NCBI GenBank assembly: GCA_944474755.1
Contig: OX104120.1
Location: forward strand, 20,492,492-20,556,491
DNA from: Limnoperna fortunei
Lineage: Eukaryota; Mollusca; Bivalvia; Mytilida; Modiolidae
DNA: 64,000 nt
Direction: 5' to 3'
Under the pieces are notes generated by a model, which searched no databases, was not told where the DNA came from, and saw only the letters and a program-made list of their open reading frames with translations. Each line of letters starts with the position of its first letter. Positions within the stretch are counted from its first letter, which is position 1. Position numbers and translations under genes: made by a program. Of this stretch, positions 43,661 through 55,200 are shown in pieces.

Positions 43661-44737
43661 ATGACAAATGTGTTTTTTGTTCCTTTTCCAAAACCTCATA
43701 TAAACAAGAATAAATGTTTAAACTGGATAAAGAAATGTGGAAGACCTTTTGAACAATTAAATATCAACAAGATAGACAAATACAAATATGTTTTTTTCAA
43801 AGGTAAGTAAACTTTATTTATATTGAATAAATGATTTTAATAATTAATAATAACATTATTATTATAATATAATGATAATCAAACTGAACAAAAGTGATCG
43901 GGTTTTGTTTTTGTTTTTGGTTTATTATTTATTATGAGCTAAATTACTTCCATTTCATTATTGTTTAAACAGCTTTTCATTAATCTTTCTTATTATAATT
44001 ACAGTGCTAAATAATTATCTAAATGTAATTATAGATATTATCTTTATATTCAAATAGCATTTTTTTGGTTGAAATGGTCCAACTAGTGATTTTCCACACC
44101 CAATAACTGCTGACCCTTATGATTTTCAAAAACCAAGAAAACGACCAAAAGAAAGCTAAGGGAACCATTGCCTGTTAAAACAAAAATAAGCAAACTTTCG
44201 GCAGCAGAGACACTTGTAAGTCTTCAAGATGATGAGCAGCCTTCATGTTCGACTTCAGATCAAAATGAACCTGTTATGTATATTGCTGAACCTTTACCAG
44301 AGCTGAATCCAATACCTCCAGAAGATCCATTTGACTTTGGGAACTATGATTTGTTATGCGAAAATTGTGGCTATAAACTTGAATTTAGATATAAAAAGGA
44401 AAAAAATAAATTCCAAAGACATAATTTTATTAAAGAAATATTATCAGCTTACAAAGTATGTTTCCATTTCACTGGCGTTCCAACTGTAAAAGTTTTTAAA
44501 AGTATTTATTCCTGGATTGAACCCGCAGCTAAAGATGTAAAACTATGCAGCAAGGACTACAAAAGGACACCCTTAAGGGAGCAGGGGAGAAGACGTACTG
44601 TCATGACATTATTTGAAGATTTCATATTAAAATTAGTCAGAATTAAACGAGGATTTGAATTGACCCACCTAGGGTATTTGTTTGGTGTCTCACCGAGTCA
44701 TGTTAGTAGAATGATCCCATCCTCAAACATGGAATAA
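43661..44737 (+). pseudogene. ISL2EU transposase remnant (THAP domain, helix-turn-helix; DDE domain lost)
   Basis: The first exon (43661-43802, donor GTAAGT) reads VFFVPFPKPHINKNKCLNW, a THAP-type DNA-binding fold without its full cysteine set. Around 44060-44155 a broken stretch (HFFG, stop, GPTSDFPHPITADPYDF) continues the THAP C-terminus in another frame. An open part to 44737 contains CENCGYKL and a C-terminal helix-turn-helix, LVRIKRGFELTHLGYLFGVS and PSHVSRM, like the HTH preceding the DDE nuclease of this transposase family. The frame stops at 44737, before any catalytic Asp/Glu. Frameshift, stops and truncation mark it as inactive. Confidence 0.82.
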
Positions 44738-44780
44738 CCTTCCATTTTCTGATAGTTTTTCAGATCAAACTCTTTAAATG

Positions 44781-45077
44781 TCAAAAGATAATTGTAAATG
44801 TCAAAAATTGAAATAGGAGGTAAGATGATAAATCGGATGACAAGTTTTGCAAAATAGCTGGATTTTTCATTAATTTTCCTTCTGTTGTTTTAAGTTTATC
44901 ATTGAGCCAGTCTTTGTTTTGATTTAATCCACCAGGGTCAATTTCCAAATTAATATCAACAGCTGCCTCACATAATTTCAATAATTCATGTCTTCTACTG
45001 TTTGATGCTATTACTCCTCTATCTTTTAAAACTTTCTGCAAATCTGATACTTTTAATATATTAAAATTATAATCCAT
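44781..45077 (-). pseudogene. SAP-domain N-terminal fragment of the second ISL2EU protein (YqaJ-nuclease type)
   Basis: The ORF starts at ATG 45077-45075 and encodes 98 residues. Residues 7-38 (ILKVSDLQKVLKDRGVIASN and HELLKLCEAA) fit a SAP DNA-binding motif. The following KL..TEGKL..NPAILQNLSSD resembles the linker after the SAP domain in transposon proteins that continue into SWIM and YqaJ nuclease domains. Those domains are absent, so it is truncated. It converges with the transposase remnant 44 bp away. Confidence 0.7.
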
Positions 45078-45504
45078 TTTTCATTACAAGTGTATTATTT
45101 TTCTCATGTGGTACAATGTTAATCTGTGTAGCTGATAAGAATGTTTGTACCAACTGCACGTGACTAAACACAGATGTTACTATGGAGATAAGATTTCTGC
45201 AAATCCACTATTAAAAACTCGCTTTCATGCACGACTTAGTTAAGGGATATCCCGATGTCGATTGTAAATAAGAAATGGCTGTGTTTCAAAGACCACGTGA
45301 AAATAAGTGTAGTTTTTACAATAGTGTTAATAGCTTGTCATGATTGTGATATTTATTTATTTATTATATATTTATTAGTTGCGTTTATCGATCCATCTGC
45401 CGCCATGTTGTATATTCTACTTCCAAACGCTTCATTCTAGCAATTTCATTGGTTGACATTTTGAAGTTGTGACGTCATATGAACCTTCTAGCCCGGCAAT
45501 GTCC

Positions 45505-46739
45505 TAGATTTGTTCAACAATATACTTTTAACTTTCAAATTTTAGATATCCAAGTAAACTTTCGTTTGGAGCGTAATGAAACCACAATGCACTTTTTTTT
45601 CTTAACACCGATTGTGTACGCATGTGCTACGATTTAAATATTATTTCATGCTACCGGTGACAATTAAATTAATCCCGTTTTGATCATTTAGCTTATTACT
45701 TTTTAATGTTTATTAGAAAACAGAAACAAAATTTCTCAGAATATTATAGTTTTTTTATTCTCAATCTACTCAATCTAATTAAAATTGAATCTTTCACTTA
45801 CCCCCCTTTCCACGCCTTTTTTTATTTTGCTATGGTCGCTACGTAGATTGTTTTATTCTATACTTTTATTACATTCGCTTAACTAACTAGTTATTTATTC
45901 ATAAAATCATTTATTTATCGCTACGGACTTTACAGACTGTATTATATAACATTAAAACACATATCCCACTTAACACCATAAAACATGTGCCCCACTACTA
46001 ACTGGTGTGTAAATATTAATATTCGGATTTGCTTATCCCAGTATTCACTCCATTTCTAATTTTGGAGCAAGAAGGGAACCATTAACTTTTGCCTTGTACT
46101 TTCAGTACGAAATCGGCAACTTTGTTTTCATGATCAAGATCGTCATTTGCCTTGTGACATATAGAAATTTTATGTTTAAGGATATTGCAAATAAAATCAA
46201 TAGAGTCACGCGCAATTCCGTTTTCGATTATTCACACACAAACATGTTAGTTTAATTTGAATTCATTTCGTAACAGCCATAAAAAGGTCGTAAATTAAAG
46301 ACTTGTCAGTTGTCTTTATTAACTGAAGACAGGGCTTAGAACATAAATAATTACAATTGAAACTCAATCGTCATACGATATTTTCTCTAAATAAGAGTGT
46401 GTATGAAAAGCAATGATTGTAAAATTGTGCCACGGCAGACACATGTTTTATTTAAGATCAAACCAAAATATTGACAGTCCAAAACAAGTTGTTATTGAAG
46501 AGCTTTTATCTAAAAAAAAATAAAATGTTATGCCAAATCGAGCTAAGGCTATCTACATCTTTCGTAAGGTAATAACGAAACTTTAAAACAATTTCGTTAT
46601 TTCAGGCATGTACAGTTCAATATTACGGTTATATTCATAAATGAATAAAAATATTTGATGTCATTATCGAAATGACTTATAACACAATTCAGAAAGAAAT
46701 CTTTGTGTTTTGCTAAGCATTCATTTTAGCATCTTATAC
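45505..46739. other. Intergenic AT-rich region
   Basis: No ORF, structured RNA or recognisable repeat was seen between the transposon and the tRNA-like tandem repeats. Confidence 0.5.
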
Positions 46740-47330
46740 AATATAAGTAGGCTACAGGGCCGACTCGTGTCAGAGATCCCATCATTCGATCACTGAAGGT
46801 GACATTATGACAAAAATATCCATGAACGTGTCACACGGGTTAAAGTTAATCAAGAATGTAAGTATCTGCCAATCTGCGTTCGAACAGGTAGTGGGTACAG
46901 TATATAGCCAGTCAAAATCGACTAAGCTATTGGATTACGTCCTTAGCTCATTTTGTTAGAGGGCTAGCCTGTGTCTGAGATCTCGGGTTTATTCACCTGA
47001 AGTGAAGTTTCGTGATCTGCCCGTATATTGCACACAAAAAACCACAGATATGATTTTTCGAGTTTGGTGTGAGAATGATGAATCTTTGTAAATGGGGAAG
47101 AGTGTAACAGTAGGCGAACTAGCAGTAATAGCAGGTAGGGCTGGTTTGTGTCAGAGATCCCGGGTTCGATCACCTGAGATGGTAGTGTTTTCTTTTGATA
47201 TGCCGTTGCATTGGCGCCTTAAAACCTAATTGTAAGGTATTGTTGGGTTGGTGTGAATCATCAAGGAGGGAGGACTGTAACAGGAGGCATATCTGATTAT
47301 AGCTGCTATTAGGTATGTAGTCACTAAAAA
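46740..47330 (+). repeat. Three tandem tRNA-like (SINE-like) units of about 180-200 bp
   Basis: GTGTCAGAGATCCC or a variant occurs at 46767, 46971 and 47148. The third copy has an intact B-box-like GGGTTCGATCACC. Each unit continues with CGTGATCTGCCCG or a similar block, GGTGTGAATCATCA and GACTGTAACAGG. No cloverleaf folds convincingly, so these are decayed SINE copies, not tRNA genes. Confidence 0.65.
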
Positions 47331-47599
47331 TTGACTACTTTGAGATGTACAAAAAGAAGCTAACGTCTATTTGGTCTGGTGACATGAGTAAAAGTTGCCA
47401 CGGCATTCCAATTTAAAAATTGTACAATATAACGTCACAATAGTACTATGTGACAAGGTTTTGTGAACGCTCAATTAATTCTATGCAGTTGTGTAGAAAA
47501 CAGTGCAGATAAGAGATCGCTTCCCTTTATTTGTGACAGAACATCCATCACAACATTTTCAAGCGGGAGTTGTTATAAAAAGAGATCACAAAATCAGTG

Positions 47600-49110
47600 G
47601 CCGTCCATGTCACAATAGCGATATTTATATCAGGTTACTTTTAACATGTATCGCGATATTAAAAGCATAGCGATACTTGTTAAAAGCATCGGCTTACTTT
47701 TTTGAAAGTAAGTCGCTGGAAAAAATCTAATGCATAGCGTAAAAAGTATCTGATCACTTTTTAAAAAGCATCTGCTTGCTTTTATCAACTATCTGTCTGA
47801 TCGTGTATAAGTGGCTTTTCAAATCAGGGTGTTAATATAGGTCTTTTTTTTCTATCAGCTTACTTTTAACACACAGGATCGCGATACTGTTAAGACCCAT
47901 CGATACTTGTTAAAAGGACCAGCTCACTTAAAAAAATAGCAAATGAAACCGACCGAACAACAAGAGCTTAAAGTCAAGGGACAATTACAAATCCGTATAT
48001 GGACAAACAGATACATCTCAATACAAAAACCAAAAAGACAAAAACAGAAACAGAGTAACACGAACCCAATAAAAACCATGGGAGCACTCAGGTGCTCTGG
48101 ACGAGTACGCTGTGCCTGCCTCTAATTAGACACTCGCCGAGTTACTCATTGTCATGTCTATAGGAAACAATCAAATCCAGGAATAAAAGACGCTACTTAT
48201 GTCCGATCGTATTTGAGAGATTGATTTCCAATAACGATCAATTAAGTCATGGTGACGACCATAGAAATTTTAGACAACATCAATCGTTGGAAACCCTTGT
48301 TTCAGAAGTTTAGAAGTCAACAGCGGATATTTGTCTAGAAAATCGAAATACCGATCGCCGGATCTAGAATAATGTATAAGTTGTGAAATGTACACACCAT
48401 TCGATGATCCCGAGTCTATTTCTAGAAGTAGGTCTAAGTAAGAGACTGACATTAGTGTTTTTTTTTATGTCTTTAATTTTGAACTCGCTAAGGTAAAAAA
48501 GAATGTCACAAAATGTAGTATTGTTAAGGGATCGAGCATCATCAATGTAGCGGAATGTAAAATGAGAGGTCTGGGCAAGTGTCTTGTCTAAACAGGTCGG
48601 CGAGGAAAGCACAATTAGTACCCATTGGAATACCAACTGTATGTTGACAAACATGTCCTTTCAAACACGACGAATAAGTTGTCAATCACAAAGTCTAACA
48701 TTTGACAAATTTGTCTTCAGCATATTTATTATTTGATCTAGAGTCATTGATGACGACGTAAGTTCATTCATCGCTAATAACCAGATTTTTATATCGTCTG
48801 TTTTTGTTTTACTGTTAAAAGTAAGCCGATAGAAACAAATTATGCATATTAAAAGTATTGGCTGACTTTTAAAAAGCATTGTGATATTTTATCGGCTTAC
48901 TTTTTTCTATCTATACTTATTTAAACAATCGATTTACTTGTTAAAGGCATTTCTATACTAATAAAAGTATCGTAACTTGTTAAAAGCATCGTGATATTTT
49001 GAAAAGCCAATGAAAATATTTGCATGACAAAAAGCATCTCGAAGGTTATAAGAAGTATCGCGTTAAATGTTAAAAGCGTCGCGTTACTAGTAGAAGCAAT
49101 TAAATATTTT
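47600..49110. repeat. Degenerate short-period array (GATACTTGTTAAAAGCATC), split by a retroelement
   Basis: Irregular copies of an approximately 20-bp motif with AAAAGCATC, CGATACTTG and GGCTTACTTTT fill 47600-47930 and resume at 48805-49110. The intervening stretch is the RT relic listed next. The motif resumes in the same style on both sides. Confidence 0.7.
47930..48665 (-). pseudogene. Reverse-transcriptase relic of an RYIDD-type retroelement (reverse strand)
   Basis: On the - strand the pieces are, in order: VGIPMGTNCAFLADLF (about 48630-48580), FTFRYIDDARSLNN (about 48560-48520), then after a frameshift VSYLDLLLEID, GVYISQLIHYSRS and LLTSKLLKQGF (48452-48270). These are consecutive motifs of one reverse transcriptase family; the YIDD catalytic box is intact here. 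The KLYDKRDDFNFPIVN segment between LEID and GVYIS has been deleted. The region from 48240 down to 47940 is the element's 3' non-RT part, shared with 32895, 53440 and 58600. Confidence 0.82.
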
Positions 49111-50016
49111 GAAAATGATGGGCCTCTCTTATCCTCTTGGCCAGTATGGTCTCAGAAATAAGTTATATAGAGGAATGTAAGTAAAGCGAAACCCTATTCG
49201 AACATTCTCTTTAATTATAAACAAGAAATAAAATAGAGAAAGCATCCGTCGCATAATTAAAACTGTCAAAGAAAGTTTTTCTTGTTAGGTAAATTAGAGA
49301 TGTTACATAAAACTATCATGTGAACTTAATGTATTAAATTTTCTTGTGTTAAGTAATGCTTCAGTTAATTTGATTACATGTTAGACACTGAACTCGCAGC
49401 ACCAAAGAAAGTTGTTTATATGTAAATTGTGCAATTGATGGCATAACTTAAAGTGCACTCTACAAAGTATCGTGTAGCTGTAGTCCAAAATAGAAACTAT
49501 TGTTTTTTAATCTGAAAGCAGAATAGATGATATTGAAAACCAATACCCACTAAAACCGCTTCTTTACAATAGTCAAGAATAACATTGATTCTTTAAGTGA
49601 TATGGTCGTGATCTAAACTGACTGCTTTCTGAAATTTCAAAAAATGGCTCAAAATTTAAGATTATTCTGTTTGCAAGGTGTACATGCTCTAACATCCTAA
49701 TCATTTTTTATTTTCAATACGATTTCGTTTTGAGACTAGACGAATTTGATCCGTTGTTTATATCCAAACATTTCAAACACTTCGGACTTGTCTTCAGCAT
49801 CAGTGACACTTAGATACTGACCAATAATTCAACTGCTAGAATTGCTAACTTGTTCTTTTTTGGATAGAGAACATAACTTGTTCGAAAATCTCGATTAACA
49901 CTTTTAATACAGGACCATAGTAGGTGTTATTTTTAAAAAGTGTCACGCTCCTTTCACGTAAAACAGCCCTTTTGCGCATGTCGATTAAAATGCTAATTTA
50001 TCGGTCCCTTTTCTAC
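49111..50016. other. Non-coding region
   Basis: AT-rich sequence with no ORF or repeat that could be supported. Confidence 0.45.
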
Positions 50017-50790
50017 TCCCCATACTTATCCAGTGGTATTCTGCCCATCGGTCCGTCATATTCATTCAGTCCCTTCCCTATTCTCCATACTTATCCAGTG
50101 GTATTCTGCCCATCGGTCCGTCATATCCATACTTATCCAGTGGTATTCTGCCCATCGGTCCGTCATATCCACATTTATCCAGTGGTATTCTGCCCATCGG
50201 TCCGTCATATCCACATTTATCCAGTGGTATTCTGCCCATCGGTCCGTAATATCCACATTTATCCAGTGGTATTCTGCCCATCGGTCCGTCATATCCACAT
50301 TTATCCAGTGGTATTCTGCCCATCGGTCCGTCATATCCACATTTATCCAGTGGTATTCTGCCCATCGGTCCGTCATATCCACATTTATCCAGTGGTATTC
50401 TGCCCATCAGTCCGTCATATCCACATTTATCCAGTGTTATTCTGACCATTAGTCCGTCATATCCACATTTATCCAGTGGTATTCTGCCCATCGGTCCGTC
50501 ATATCCACATTTATCCACTGTTATTGTGACCATCAGTCCGTCATATCCACATTTATCCAGTGGTATTCTGCCCATCGGTCCGTCATATCCACATTTATCC
50601 AGTGGTATTCTGCCCATCGGTCCGTCATATCCACATTTATCCAGTGGTATTCTGCCCATCGGTCCGTCATATCCACATTTATCCAGTGTTATTCTGACCA
50701 TCAGTCCGTCATATTCATTCCGTCCCTTCCCTACTGTCCATACTTATCCAGTGGTATTCTGCTAATCGGTCCGTCATATTCATCGTCTCG
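50017..50790. repeat. 42-bp minisatellite, about 17 copies, with longer units at both ends
   Basis: The unit is ATCCACATTTATCCAGTGG followed by TATTCTGCCCATCGGTCCG and TCAT. TATCCAG recurs every 42 bp from 50091 to 50679. The first and last spacings are 64 and 66 bp, because CATTC.GTCCCTTCCCTA.T is inserted there. Copies near 50427, 50511 and 50679 share the variant GTTATT.TGACCAT. Since 42 is divisible by 3, several frames on both strands stay open with a 14-residue period; none has other signs of being a gene. Confidence 0.95.
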
Positions 50791-52184
50791 TCCTGATAAT
50801 AAGTGAAATAATGATCACACGAAATTATAAGCAACTGCGATATGATTAATATTGTCAAATTAAAATAATTTGTTCTATTTACAAGTTTTACCATTTCCGA
50901 TCATTAGTCAAACACATGATTACAAGGCCAGTAAATTAGATCCGGAGACATCAACAAGTATTGATAGTAATTTAAACATCTGTATTATCCACTGGGCAAT
51001 CGCTGCGAAAACTATTGTTTGATTGTTTTAAATGGTGTTTAACCCCAGTTTTTCAGCTATATATCGTGGCGTATAGTTTTTATTGGGAGAGAAAGCCTGA
51101 ATACCCGGAGAAAAACACCCAACCTTCGGTAGGAAACTTTGAAATTTAAAAGCATTGGTATAATACAATTAATAAAGGAAGCAAACACTTTCGACTGAAT
51201 CGACTATTAATGTGCAACAACGCAAATGTCATGGATACATGAAACAGATTTGGAAGCATTGTAATATTTTTAGACTTACACATTACCAATAATCTAATTT
51301 CGTGTATGTCTAGAAATAGTATGAAACAGAAATTATCGGATTTGTATTACGGATGCCATTTTCACATTTGTCGTTGACTTTACTTTTATTTCTGCGTTTA
51401 TTTATTATTTATAACCTTTTAATTGGAAATGAATTTTGTCAGATAATGTCACTAGCAAATTAAAAGCACGGGTCAATTCACACTGGTATTCCATTTACAT
51501 CACACATTCTATCGATTGTCGGCGTTTATTTTGATGAATAAAACGATATGAGAAGTTACATTTCTTGCAATTTTATGTATGAAAGTAGCTGCATTGCTCT
51601 TTATTGTCTTTGATTAATGGACGACTTCAGGTGTTTCATGTTATAAATTTAATCGACTGTATAATTTCTATACGTTGTAAAAAAAATTACCATTATTATT
51701 TTTTTATGAACTATCATTTCATTTTGCCTGACAATTACATGCATAGCCAGTCATCAGGGCAAAAAACTAAGACCTATATTTTCAATCTTTAAGCATTTCT
51801 AGTGCATAGAATAGTTTTATATGTATGAAATGTTTTTTATTGATCAAAAGAGATGTCGACCGACAAGTAAGATTTTATCACCCTGCAAGCTAAGGTGCAC
51901 ACAACGAGTCTCATTTCAAAAGGTGTTTGGGTATTGTTCATTTTCTTTTAAATAAATAGAAACCCGTTATTTTAATGACTTTATATAAATTTAAAATTTT
52001 GAATAGAAAACTAATAAAAATTGTGGTAATAATATTATCGATATCAATCGAATGAGTGACTTCAAAGTTAATACCTGTTTTAAGTAACTACAAGCCTTTT
52101 ACACAGCATGAACACATATATGCCTTGTATCAAACAATCCACGATGTGGTCTACCGGCATTCTTTCAAGTATGCAAAAAACCGA
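50791..52184. other. Non-coding region with one SINE-like fragment
   Basis: Apart from the repeat at 51015-51150 nothing was recognised. Small AT-rich ORFs here have no family resemblance. Confidence 0.45.
51015..51150 (-). repeat. SINE-like repeat 3' half, reverse copy
   Basis: AAATGGTGTTTAACCCCAG, TTTCAGCTATATATCGTGGCG, TTTTTATTGGGAGAG and CCTTCGGTAGGAAAC are the reverse complement of the 3' half of the 9363 element; the head is missing. Confidence 0.65.
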
Positions 52185-52430
52185 AGATAAACGAGCCATC
52201 ACAAGGGCATTTTATGTTAGATAAACCACACATCACAAAAACACTCTAGCTAGGTAAGGTAAACAAGAGATAACAAACACTGTAGGTAAGATTAACAATT
52301 AAGACATCACACGTGCTTTCTAGTAAAGATCAACAAGACATCACAAGAACATTCATTTTACGATAAACAAGACATCACAAGAACATTCAATGCAAGACAA
52401 ACAAGACATCACAAGAACATTCTGTATAAA
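52185..52430. repeat. Degenerate tandem array of about 37 bp
   Basis: CAAGACATCACAAGAACATTC recurs at about 52333, 52370 and 52405 almost exactly. Weaker copies extend left through 52305, 52228 and 52194, about seven in all. No function is evident. Confidence 0.75.
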
Positions 52431-53439
52431 TAAATCAAATCATTTGGACTGCTAAGAACTTGTTGCCTAGTTAGTCAATTGTACCACGAGCGTTGTCGGT
52501 CTAACACCTTTTGAAAGGAGACTCGTTGTACGCAGCTTGTGTGGTGATTTTACTTGTCGGTCGATATTTGTGAGAAACATTGGACATATGGTGCTGTTAC
52601 TATCCTGTAAAGTACCCGGTTGTAGCGATCTTGGGCTGCTGATGTCATCTAAGAAAAGATATTTCAATAAAGATTATAGCTTAAAAAACGACAAAAGACA
52701 GTAATATATACGTAAGTTTAAACAATAAAGTTATGATCTACCTTATATATACAGTTTCTATGTGGATATAACTGTTAATCAACAAGGTGGTATTTTATTT
52801 ATTTTAATATAATAAATAAGCTTTTATTTTAGGTATATTACCTATAAGGTATGCGTCTACTAGTTTGTTAATATGTACGAAACCATACACTCGTCACGTA
52901 GCCTATGTATTGTTAATGAGGATCGTGATCAACGACAATGTTTTTGTCTGGTTAAATCCATAAAAATCGTCGTCTTGTACTAAATTAACAAGAAAAACAC
53001 CAAACGATTTCTATTTTCACACGGTATTTATGTCATATAATCTATAACATAACCTTATAAATCACAAACCAAAGCAATGGTCATATTTGTATTCACATCA
53101 CATGTCATATTATACTTTTATACATATTTTTTTCGAGATTTCGTTTTTTATTCGATAGGTATATAAAGATTTATGTTGAATTCAATCCTGAATACGTAAA
53201 ATATGTGTACCAATGATAACTATTTGATAAAATGCCATTCGACCACTGAAACCATAAAGCTTAAAATTCGAAAGAAATTGGAAAGGACCTTTACATTTAT
53301 TTGAATGATTTGAAAAGGCTGCCGTTTATGAATTCAAGACATTTGATTCATTATTGAAACCAATAATAAATTTAATTAAAAGATTTCTTTAAATGGCTTT
53401 TAAGAAAGAAAATCAATGATAACGAGGAGTATTCATTAA

Positions 53440-53700
53440 AGAATAAGTCAAGGACAAACAAAATCATTGTTAAACAAATGAGTGGACAACAAACAAAAAA
53501 TAACAGACGTACACCACAAATTAAAAAACTGAGTGGCACGAACGAGACTACAAAAGTGGCGAATCCAGGTGCTCCGGAAGGGAAAGCATCTCCTGGTCCA
53601 CGCCTGGCACCTGTCGTGTCAGTCAGGCTAAAATTCAGTACTTAGTCTTATCAGGTATAGTCATAATCCAGTAAGGAGGAGACAAAGCCATTTAAGTTTT
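53440..53700 (-). repeat. Retroelement 3' fragment
   Basis: AGTCAAGGACAAAC, GGTGCTCCGGAAGGGAAAGC, CACGCCTGGCACCTGTCGTG and CATAATCCAGTAAGGAG are a diverged version of the 47945-48190 segment (GGTGCTCTGGACGAG, AGACACTCGCCGAG). The same blocks recur at 58640-58800. Confidence 0.6.
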
Positions 53701-53879
53701 AAGGGGAAAACAAAGATCATTCATTTGCCTGAATCCGGTAAACAATTAAGATACCCAGATATGTTATAAAAACATAAAACACAAATAAATCCATTTTCAG
53801 ATAATTTGATTGTAATAAACTTAAACTATATATTTTATAAAATGTCTCAAAGAAATTGAAAAACTTTATCTTGACTTCC

Positions 53880-53970
53880 AGTTTTATAAGTTGAGGAGAC
53901 CAGAATACCCAGTGCAGATCACGTCCTTCGGCAGGAAAACTGACAATCCTTGTCAATTAGGGTTTGAATA
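53880..53970 (-). repeat. SINE-like repeat fragment, reverse copy
   Basis: GACCAGAATACCCAGTGCAG, CCTTCGGCAGGAAAACTGAC and AATCCTTGTCAATTAGGGTT form the central part of the 9363-type element in reverse. Confidence 0.6.
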
Positions 53971-55049
53971 TTAAAAACGAACTCCAGTCACAGCTAGTCT
54001 TACTGTTCATTAAAGGCACAACTAACGATCATAATCTGGTTTTCTTCTTACGTAAACTTTGTATTGTGGTAAGGATAATAATATTATTTACAGAATCAGT
54101 TAAACAGAAACCAACGGAATGGAGCTAACTTGTTTTGAATAATAATGAAGAAGTAACAAATCCTGTCATTTTATAGCAAACTAAGTAATAGCAGCACGTA
54201 TTTAACCTTCTCGGCGCTCGTTATAATTTGTTTTCCCTGAAGTTAAAACACATCAATTGTTTACGATTGCCGTGCGCAGACGTGAAAGAAGGGCAACTAT
54301 GATAACTAACATATTAAACACATTATGGTCAGAATAGAATTTTACCAATGAGAATCGATTGTTGTAGTAACCGAACAAACTCCTTGTCAATTTTAATTTT
54401 ACAGTATTTTTACGATACTTATGACTTTAATTTCTTTGAACGATTTTATTCAAGAAAGGCAAACAAAATGTTTTGCAATGAGATATATAATAAATTTAAT
54501 TACAAACTTCTTTCTATAAGCGTTCTTTTGAAATCGTGAGCAATATAATTCTAATTTAACGCAATCAAACTGTAATGTGATGTCAGTGTATTACTGGGTT
54601 ATGAAATAATGTTCTACATGTACGGTTGTGTCAATAGGGTTCAGTTCTGAGTACACTCAAGGTGTGCTTAACTCTATGCTTGCAGGGCAAAGTTCGCAAA
54701 TTTTCAAAGAGCGTTGTACGAATGTTAACTCACGCAAATATTTGTTTTCGCTACCCTATTTTAAGAAGTAATTTACCTATTAAATACCAGAAGCTATTTA
54801 TAAAAAACGAAACAGTTATTTAACAAATCCATGTGCATATTAAATAACTTACTATTACATCAGAGATTATACATTTCCTAACCGAACAGTCCACAGAGGT
54901 CATCAAATCACATAGTTTGAAAAATTAAAAAATACTTGACTAAGCTGATTGACACCATATAGGTAATCTTAGAACAAAATAACAATCATCGCTTGTGTTG
55001 TTTCATGCTTCTGTTTTAGTCATTTTAATTACTGTAACTAAACATTATA

Positions 55050-55200
55050 TACGGACATGTAGCATCCAGACCATAACTGGGACATAAAGGTTTATAGACA
55101 ACTTCCGGCATACAACGAAATTATTGTTTTACCCTTAAGCAGACAAGGAAGTGCAAAATAAGCACGATTTTAACAGTTCCGAATTACAATTAAATCTCTG
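55050..55200 (+). repeat. Dispersed repeat pair, member C
   Basis: CATCCAGACCATAA, TATAGACAACTTCC, CATACAACGAAATTAT and GACAAGGAAGT match 57785-57930 block by block in the same orientation. Confidence 0.55.

Larger units (their letters stand above)
43376..45504. mobile_element. Decayed ISL2EU-type DNA transposon, 2129 bp, with TIRs and TA duplication
   Basis: The left end GGAAATTCCCGGGCGAGAAG and right end (reverse complement) GGACATTGCCGGGCTAGAAG match at 17 of 20 positions, and both are flanked by TA. A second, subterminal inverted pair, GCAGTTGGTACAAACATTC, lies at 43483-43501 and 45140-45158 with further matching sequence inside. The interior carries two convergent gene remnants: THAP/HTH transposase on + and a SAP-domain ORF on -. 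Two opposed genes, one with THAP plus HTH_Tnp_4 and the other belonging to the SAP/YqaJ-nuclease type, is the known ISL2EU layout. The DDE domain and the nuclease domain are both gone. Confidence 0.85.
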
